A stretch of 64,000 bases of DNA from Bacteroidales bacterium UBA2939 (GTDB taxonomy: Bacteria > Bacteroidota > Bacteroidia > Bacteroidales > P3): contig DECD01000014.1 in NCBI GenBank assembly GCA_002349055.1, positions 54,410-118,409 on the forward strand, in the 5' to 3' direction. Both the position numbers and the translations under genes were made by a program. Below, in pieces: positions 59,434 to 64,000 of this stretch (positions are counted from its first letter, which is position 1; each line of letters opens with the position of its first letter). The notes beneath the pieces are model-generated. The model was not told the origin of the DNA and searched no databases. It was given only the letters and a program-made list of their open reading frames with translations.

Positions 59434-61215
59434 CTACTCGTCGCTGGTGGCGGAGATGAAGCGGCGGTAGGCGCTGAAGGTGTTGGCACGGGAGAGGAAG
59501 CCGAGGTAACGCTCGTTGTCATCGATGACCACGAGGTTGTAGCGGTCGCCGATGCGGAACTTCTCCACCACATCGGTCAGCGTGTCGGACGAGTGCACGA
59601 TGTCGCCCTCGGAGATGGGGTGCATCAGGTCGTCAACAATCACACTGTCATAAAGGTCCGGACGGAAGATTATCTTGCGGACATCGTCAAGTGCCACGAC
59701 ACCCAGGAAACGGTCGTCGTCACTAAGCACGGGGAAAATATTGCGGCGCGAAGTCTGGATGACCTCGACGAGATCGCGCAACGTATTGCCACTGCGGACG
59801 ATGACGAAGTTGGTCTCGATGAGGCGCTGCATGTCCATGAGGTGCCAGGCAGAAGCATCCTTGTCGTGCGTCAGCAAGTCGCCCTTCTTGGCGAGCTTGC
59901 GGGCATAGATGGAGTGGCGCTCGAAGGGACTGACACAGAGGTAGGTGACGGCCGATGCCACCATGAGGGGCACCAACAGCTGGTAACCGCCGGTGATGTC
60001 GGCAATGAGGAAGGTGGCCATGAAGGGCGCGTGCATCACGCCCGTCATCACCGCCGCCATGCCCACGAGGGCGAAGTTGGCTGTATCCTGCTCGGGAAGA
60101 CCCATCTGGTTGCACGCCATAGCTACGAAATAGCCCGACAGACCACCCACGATAAGCGAGGGGCCGAAGGTGCCGCCCACGCCACCGCTGCCAATGGTGG
60201 TAGCCGTAGCCACCGCCTTGAGCACGATGAGCAGGAAAAGCACCACAAGGATGACCCAGGCATTATCGGCCCAGGAACCATAGATAGTATTGACAAACAG
60301 GCTGCTACTGTCGCCATGGAGCAACTGCGTCAACATGCCGTAACCCTCGCCGTAGAGCGGCGGGAAGAGATAGATGAGCACGCCCAGCAGCAATCCTCCC
60401 ACACCCACACGAACCCAGGGATTGGAAACCCTCGAGAAGAGACCTTCGACCTTGTCGGTGGTGCGGAGGAAATAGATGGAAACCAGTGCGCAGAACACGC
60501 CAAGCACCGCATAGAAAGGCAGTTGCGAGAGACCGAACTGCTGCGTCACCTCGAAGTGGAACTGCACATCGGTACCCATAAGGAAGTAAGCCACCGTGGC
60601 CGACACCAATGCCGAGATGAGCAGCGGCAAAGCCGTCGTGGCGCTGAGGTCGAACATGAACACCTCGAGCACGAACATGATGCCCGCGAAAGGAGCCTTG
60701 AAGATGCCTGCGATGGCACCCGCGGCACCACAGCCGAGGAGGATGCGCACGCTCTTGGAGCTCAGGTGGAACCAGCGGCCCATGTTACTTCCGATGGCCG
60801 AGCCGGTAGAGGCTATCGGGGCCTCCAATCCCACGCTTCCGCCAAAAGCCACAGTGAGCGTGGAGGCGATGAGCGAGGTGTACATATTCTTTGACGGCAG
60901 GCGCGACTTGTTGCGGCTGATGGCCAGCAGCACCGACGGCAGGCCATGGCCGATATTGCCACGCACAATATATCTGACAAACAGAACGGTAAGCAGGATG
61001 CCCACCAACGGGAAAATCAGCATCATCACATTGCCGCCAAAGGGTGTCAGGGCACCCATGCGCGTCACCACCAGGCCGGCATAGTGCACCACGGTCTTCA
61101 GCGCCACAGCCGCAAGACCCGACAGCACACCCACAGCCACAGCAAGCATCAGCACAAAACCGTGCTCGCTCATGTGGCGACGTCGCCAACGGTAGATTTT
61201 ACTGTAAAGATGCAT
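59434..61215 (-). CDS. ClC-family chloride channel/transporter with CBS domains
   Basis: 593 residues from ATG 61215 (MHLYSKIYRWRRRH), directly after the promoter. The membrane part has the ClC selectivity motifs: GGSVGLEAPIASTGSAIGS (about 125-143, with the gating Glu kept, as in transporters), GIFKAPFAGIMFVLEV (about 168-183) and GSGGVGGTFGPSLIVGG (about 350-366). Two CBS domains follow (about 465-525 and 530-590). Presumably exchanges chloride for protons; CBS domains may bind nucleotides. The gene converges with the porin gene (3 nt apart). Confidence 0.92.
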   Translation of the reverse strand: MHLYSKIYRWRRRHMSEHGFVLMLAVAVGVLSGLAAVALKTVVHYAGLVVTRMGALTPFGGNVMMLIFPLVGILLTVLFVRYIVRGNIGHGLPSVLLAISRNKSRLPSKNMYTSLIASTLTVAFGGSVGLEAPIASTGSAIGSNMGRWFHLSSKSVRILLGCGAAGAIAGIFKAPFAGIMFVLEVFMFDLSATTALPLLISALVSATVAYFLMGTDVQFHFEVTQQFGLSQLPFYAVLGVFCALVSIYFLRTTDKVEGLFSRVSNPWVRVGVGGLLLGVLIYLFPPLYGEGYGMLTQLLHGDSSSLFVNTIYGSWADNAWVILVVLFLLIVLKAVATATTIGSGGVGGTFGPSLIVGGLSGYFVAMACNQMGLPEQDTANFALVGMAAVMTGVMHAPFMATFLIADITGGYQLLVPLMVASAVTYLCVSPFERHSIYARKLAKKGDLLTHDKDASAWHLMDMQRLIETNFVIVRSGNTLRDLVEVIQTSRRNIFPVLSDDDRFLGVVALDDVRKIIFRPDLYDSVIVDDLMHPISEGDIVHSSDTLTDVVEKFRIGDRYNLVVIDDNERYLGFLSRANTFSAYRRFISATSDE

Positions 61216-61237
61216 TTTTTCAAAAAAAATTAAAATG

Positions 61238-61245
61238 CAAAGATA
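61238..61245 (-). promoter_or_regulatory. -7 box of the ClC gene
   Basis: TATCTTTG on the minus strand, 23 nt before the start codon. The divergent OmpA gene starts 50 nt further on, with no clear box of its own. Confidence 0.65.
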
Positions 61246-61294
61246 CGAAAAATAATTGAATTGCGTTATATTGGTTAAAAAAATAACATTTATT

Positions 61295-62311
61295 ATGAAA
61301 AAAGCACACTTTTTCACCTGCGCCCTGGCCATGCTCGCGCTGACCTCGTGCGTGTCGCTCAGTGAACACGAGAACCTGCAAGCCAAATACAACCAGACCT
61401 CCAAGCAGTTCCAGCTGACGCGTCAGGAGCTGGAGGAAATCAAGGAGGAGAATGCCATCCTCACCCGCCAGAACACCGCCCTCACCAGCGACTACTCGGA
61501 ACTTTCCTCTGCCAAGACCCGCTCCGACATTGCCGTCGACAGCCTCACCCGCCGCATCGAGAAACTGCGCCAGCACTACGACACCACCCTCGAGAACTAC
61601 ATGCAGCAGGTGGCCGGCAAAAACCGCGACCTCACCCGCGCCCAGAACCTCCTCACCGCCCGCACCAAAGAGCTGAATATGAAAGAGGACGAGCTGCGTA
61701 TCAAGGAAGAAGAATTCGCACAGCAACAGGAATCTTTCCGTCTGCAACGCAGCGAGATGATTGCCAAACAGGCAGAACTCCAGCGCGAAGAAGCTGCCAT
61801 GCGTGCCCGCCTCGAAGCCAAGGAACGCGAGCTCGAGGCCGTGCGCAACTCCGTCACCAACGCCCTCGTCGGATTTGCCGACAAAGGACTGAAGGTGGAG
61901 ACCAAGGACGGCAAAGTCTATGTGTCCATGGAGAATAAACTGCTCTTCCCCTCGGCCAGCTGGACGGTCTCGAAAGAGGGTGCCAACGCCATCAAAGAGT
62001 TGTCGAAGGTTCTTGAACAAGACACCACCTTGAACATTATGGTTGAGGGACATACGGACAACGACCCCTACCGTGGGAACACCGCCGTCAAGGACAACTG
62101 GGACCTCTCGGTGATGCGTGCCACCGCCATCGTCAAGCTCCTCCTCCAGCACGGCCCCGGCATCAACCCCTCCCGCATCGAAGCCTGTGGCCACGGCGAG
62201 TTCGCCCCCAAGGCCGACAACAGCACCGCCGAGGGCAAAGCCGCCAACCGCCGCACAGAAATCATCCTCACACCCAACCTCGACAAACTGCTCCAGCAGC
62301 TGAAGAATTAA
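61295..62311 (+). CDS. OmpA-family lipoprotein with coiled-coil domain
   Basis: 338 residues from ATG 61295. Lipoprotein signal (MKKAHFFTCALAMLALTSC, lipid Cys at 19). A long heptad-rich coiled coil spans about 25-190 (LTRQELEEIKEENAILTRQNTALTSDY). The OmpA peptidoglycan-binding domain spans about 205-330, with VEGHTDNDPYRGN and GHGEFAPKADNSTAEGKAANRRTEI, keeping the Asp and Arg that bind diaminopimelate. It links outer membrane and peptidoglycan. Confidence 0.92.
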   Translation: MKKAHFFTCALAMLALTSCVSLSEHENLQAKYNQTSKQFQLTRQELEEIKEENAILTRQNTALTSDYSELSSAKTRSDIAVDSLTRRIEKLRQHYDTTLENYMQQVAGKNRDLTRAQNLLTARTKELNMKEDELRIKEEEFAQQQESFRLQRSEMIAKQAELQREEAAMRARLEAKERELEAVRNSVTNALVGFADKGLKVETKDGKVYVSMENKLLFPSASWTVSKEGANAIKELSKVLEQDTTLNIMVEGHTDNDPYRGNTAVKDNWDLSVMRATAIVKLLLQHGPGINPSRIEACGHGEFAPKADNSTAEGKAANRRTEIILTPNLDKLLQQLKN

Positions 62312-62327
62312 GCGACGATTTGTCGCT
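62311..62327 (+). terminator. Intrinsic terminator after the OmpA-family gene
   Basis: 6-bp stem AGCGAC/GTCGCT, loop GATTT, followed by TTTTTT. It starts at the last base of the stop codon. Confidence 0.75.
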
Positions 62328-62364
62328 TTTTTCATTTTTAGCGTCTTAGATTCATTTTTTTGCG

Positions 62365-62372
62365 TATCTTTG
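62365..62372 (+). promoter_or_regulatory. -7 box of the M28-like gene
   Basis: TATCTTTG on the plus strand, 80 nt before the ATG at 62452. Confidence 0.6.
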
Positions 62373-62451
62373 TAGTTGCGTCGCGTTATGCCGCGACGGC
62401 ATAATATATTTGGAATCAATATTATAAACAATAATAATAATTATAATAACT

Positions 62452-63969
62452 ATGGCAAAAAAGGCATTGTGGAGCAAAATTGCCCGCGTCTGCATCCTTG
62501 CAACCCTCCTCCCCGCAGCCCTCACCCAGGTCCAAGCACAAAAGCGCGACCCCATGGCCATGCCGGTGGTTGAGGAAGACTCCATCATGAAACACATCAT
62601 CGAGCTTTCGGCCGACTCCTATCAGGGCCGCATGGCCGGCACCATCGGCTACGACCAGGCGGTGAGCTATGTCGAACAAGTGCTGCGCGGCTACGGCGCT
62701 AAAATCACCGAGCAACGCTTCAACATCGAGTGCAACGAGGTGGAGAACTGCAAGTTCAACATCTACACCCCCGGCACCAAGGACAAACGAGTCTTCACCC
62801 TCGGTAACGAGTTCTGCTGCGCCGGCATGACCGGCCGCGGATATGTCGACGCACAGATGGTCTTCTGCGGCTACGGCATCGACGACGAGGAGATGAACGA
62901 CTACAAAGGTGTTGACGTGCAGGGCAAGATTGTGGTCCTCCTCACCGGCCTTCCCCAAGGCTCCTGGCTGCCTGCCAACGTAGCCAACCACAACACCACA
63001 TTGCGCGACAAGGCCCGCACCGCCGAGCGTCACGGTGCCCTCGGTGTCTTGGCCATCAACCTGACCAACAGCTGCCAACCCTACGAAGTGCAGGGACGCG
63101 TCTACTGCGGCGAGCTGCCCCACCTGGCCACCTTCCCCATCCTGCATCTCACCCTCGACTGCGCCCGCGAAATCTTCCAAGGTGAGGCCATGCCTATCGA
63201 CTCCGCCATCAGCGCCATCAACGAAGACCGCCTGCCTCATTCCTTCGCCCTCTTGAAGAAGGCCGAGGTGGATGTCAACGCCATCTACCGCCAGCGCGCC
63301 GTCACGGCCAACGTGCTGGGTTTGCTGCAAGGCTACGACCACAAGATTGACGACGAACTTATTGTGGTGGGTGCTAGCCTCGACCACGTGGGCATGCAGG
63401 GCGAGACCTGCCTCTTCCCCGGTGCCGACATCAACGCCTCGGGCGTGGCCGCCGTGTTGGAGACCGCCCGTCTGCTCTCCCAACCCCAATACCGTCCGCG
63501 TCGCAGCATCCTCTTCGTGCTCTTCAGCAGCAGCGAACAGCAGTACCTCGGCTCGCGCGTCTTCCTGTCCAACTTCCCCAAACTGCGCAAGATTGAGGCT
63601 TTCATCAATGTGCAGAATATCGGCCACGGCGACAGCATCGTCATCTTTGGCGACAATCGCTACCCCTCGCTGTGGGAGATTGCCCGTGTGCGCGACAGTG
63701 TCAACCACAACCTCCTGTGGCACAACCCCGAGAAGACCAATCCCCGTGGCGACGCCCGCGGATTCGACGTCATCGGCATCCCTTCGCTGGTCTTCACCAC
63801 CCTCAACGGCATGCACCACAACCACGTCACCGCCGACATCTGGGAGAACATCGACCGCCGCATGCTGACCGGCGCCACCCAGGTGGTGGTGGAAACGGTG
63901 CGTGAGCTGACCGACGGAATGTATCGTGGCAGAAGCCCTAAAAGCAAAGCACTAAAATTCATCGAATAA
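62452..63969 (+). CDS. M28-family peptidase homologue with degenerate zinc site
   Basis: 505 residues. Signal peptide about 1-29. An inserted PA-like domain (about 90-250) interrupts an M28 fold (KHIIELSADSYQGRMAGTIGYDQAVSYVEQ at 45-75; main part about 290-480). Compared with M28 enzymes, GASLDHVG (about 305) replaces AHxDH, GADINASG (about 323) replaces GADDNASG, FSSSEQQYLGS (about 355) replaces SGEExGLLGS, and VQNIGHGD (about 387) stands where Asp is usual; only one Glu and the last His (near 456) remain. So catalysis as a zinc aminopeptidase is doubtful. Alternatively it has a shifted metal site. Confidence 0.82.
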   Translation: MAKKALWSKIARVCILATLLPAALTQVQAQKRDPMAMPVVEEDSIMKHIIELSADSYQGRMAGTIGYDQAVSYVEQVLRGYGAKITEQRFNIECNEVENCKFNIYTPGTKDKRVFTLGNEFCCAGMTGRGYVDAQMVFCGYGIDDEEMNDYKGVDVQGKIVVLLTGLPQGSWLPANVANHNTTLRDKARTAERHGALGVLAINLTNSCQPYEVQGRVYCGELPHLATFPILHLTLDCAREIFQGEAMPIDSAISAINEDRLPHSFALLKKAEVDVNAIYRQRAVTANVLGLLQGYDHKIDDELIVVGASLDHVGMQGETCLFPGADINASGVAAVLETARLLSQPQYRPRRSILFVLFSSSEQQYLGSRVFLSNFPKLRKIEAFINVQNIGHGDSIVIFGDNRYPSLWEIARVRDSVNHNLLWHNPEKTNPRGDARGFDVIGIPSLVFTTLNGMHHNHVTADIWENIDRRMLTGATQVVVETVRELTDGMYRGRSPKSKALKFIE

Positions 63970-64000
63970 CTCTCTTCCTCATTTTTCATTTCTCATTTCT

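Noticed and set aside
61216..61404. Longer N-terminus for the ClC protein
   Set aside because: The extension would start upstream of the -7 box at 61238-61245 and overlap the divergent OmpA gene; the Met at 61215 is directly behind the promoter.
1..64000. tRNA or rRNA genes
   Set aside because: I looked through the intergenic spacers for tRNA T-loop motifs and rRNA-like conserved blocks and saw none. A covariance search was not possible here.
1..64000. Insertion sequences or phage genes
   Set aside because: No transposase, integrase, terminase or capsid-like protein was recognised; the ORF6N gene alone does not indicate a prophage.

Overview
The window looks like a chromosome segment from a Bacteroidales bacterium (phylum Bacteroidota) of fairly high GC content. 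Evidence: many transcription units are preceded by the Bacteroidota -7 box TAnnTTTG; there is a PorX-type regulator of the type IX secretion system (T9SS) and several T9SS sorting domains; BspA-like leucine-rich surface proteins are present; ribosomal protein S16 has the long Ala/Glu tail seen in this phylum; and a zinc-less DksA/TraR-like protein sits beside rimM. I could not fix the genus.

Layout. 1-1.4 kb: a cut-off secreted adhesin-like gene. 1.4-3.2 kb (-): rpsP, rimM and a DksA-like gene. 3.4-4.8 kb (+): glmM. 4.9-17.3 kb (-): a long co-oriented run, in transcription order porX, an exported protein, uvrA, a membrane protein, mnmE, a thioredoxin-like protein, an M3 peptidase, a PspC protein and a glycosyltransferase. 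17.4-20.1 kb and 33.3-35.9 kb: two related loci in opposite orientation, each with a toxin-antitoxin (TA) pair, a long hairpin, another gene, a T9SS sorting domain (only a fragment on the left), a terminator and a palindromic repeat. Between them: an ORF6N regulator, mfd, two small exported/membrane genes, purA, an orphan transketolase N-subunit, a lipoprotein, a NUC1-type nuclease, an MBL/beta-CASP ribonuclease and a BspA-like protein. 36-42.2 kb (+): yidC, nhaD, a lysozyme-like membrane protein and two lipocalin-like lipoproteins. 42.3-52.1 kb (-): a probable nine-gene transcription unit (small membrane protein, TonB-type barrel, YbjQ, ABC ATPase, two permeases, lipoprotein, GntR regulator, M16 peptidase) with a 22-nt palindrome at its promoter. 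52.2-55.7 kb: an AT-rich, repeat-laden island with a DUF4062/ATPase fusion and a TonB-domain gene. 55.8-64 kb: Wzz-like protein, O-antigen ligase and porin, then a ClC channel (-), an OmpA lipoprotein and a degenerate M28 peptidase homologue.

The most unusual content is structural. (1) Two long imperfect hairpins, at 19356-19505 and 34062-34204, have clearly different stem sequences but the same fold and nearly identical flanks, i.e. compensatory change. Each lies directly after a different TA pair, and both pairs start from the same promoter and first codons, so TA genes appear to have been swapped inside a conserved frame. (2) Short repeats also seen between genes have entered conserved genes in frame: mfd (three places), porX, mnmE, a TonB-type barrel and an O-antigen ligase. 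(3) A 58-nt perfect palindrome family recurs in three places.

All calls were made by eye from sequence. No similarity search was run, so family assignments of divergent proteins are inference.
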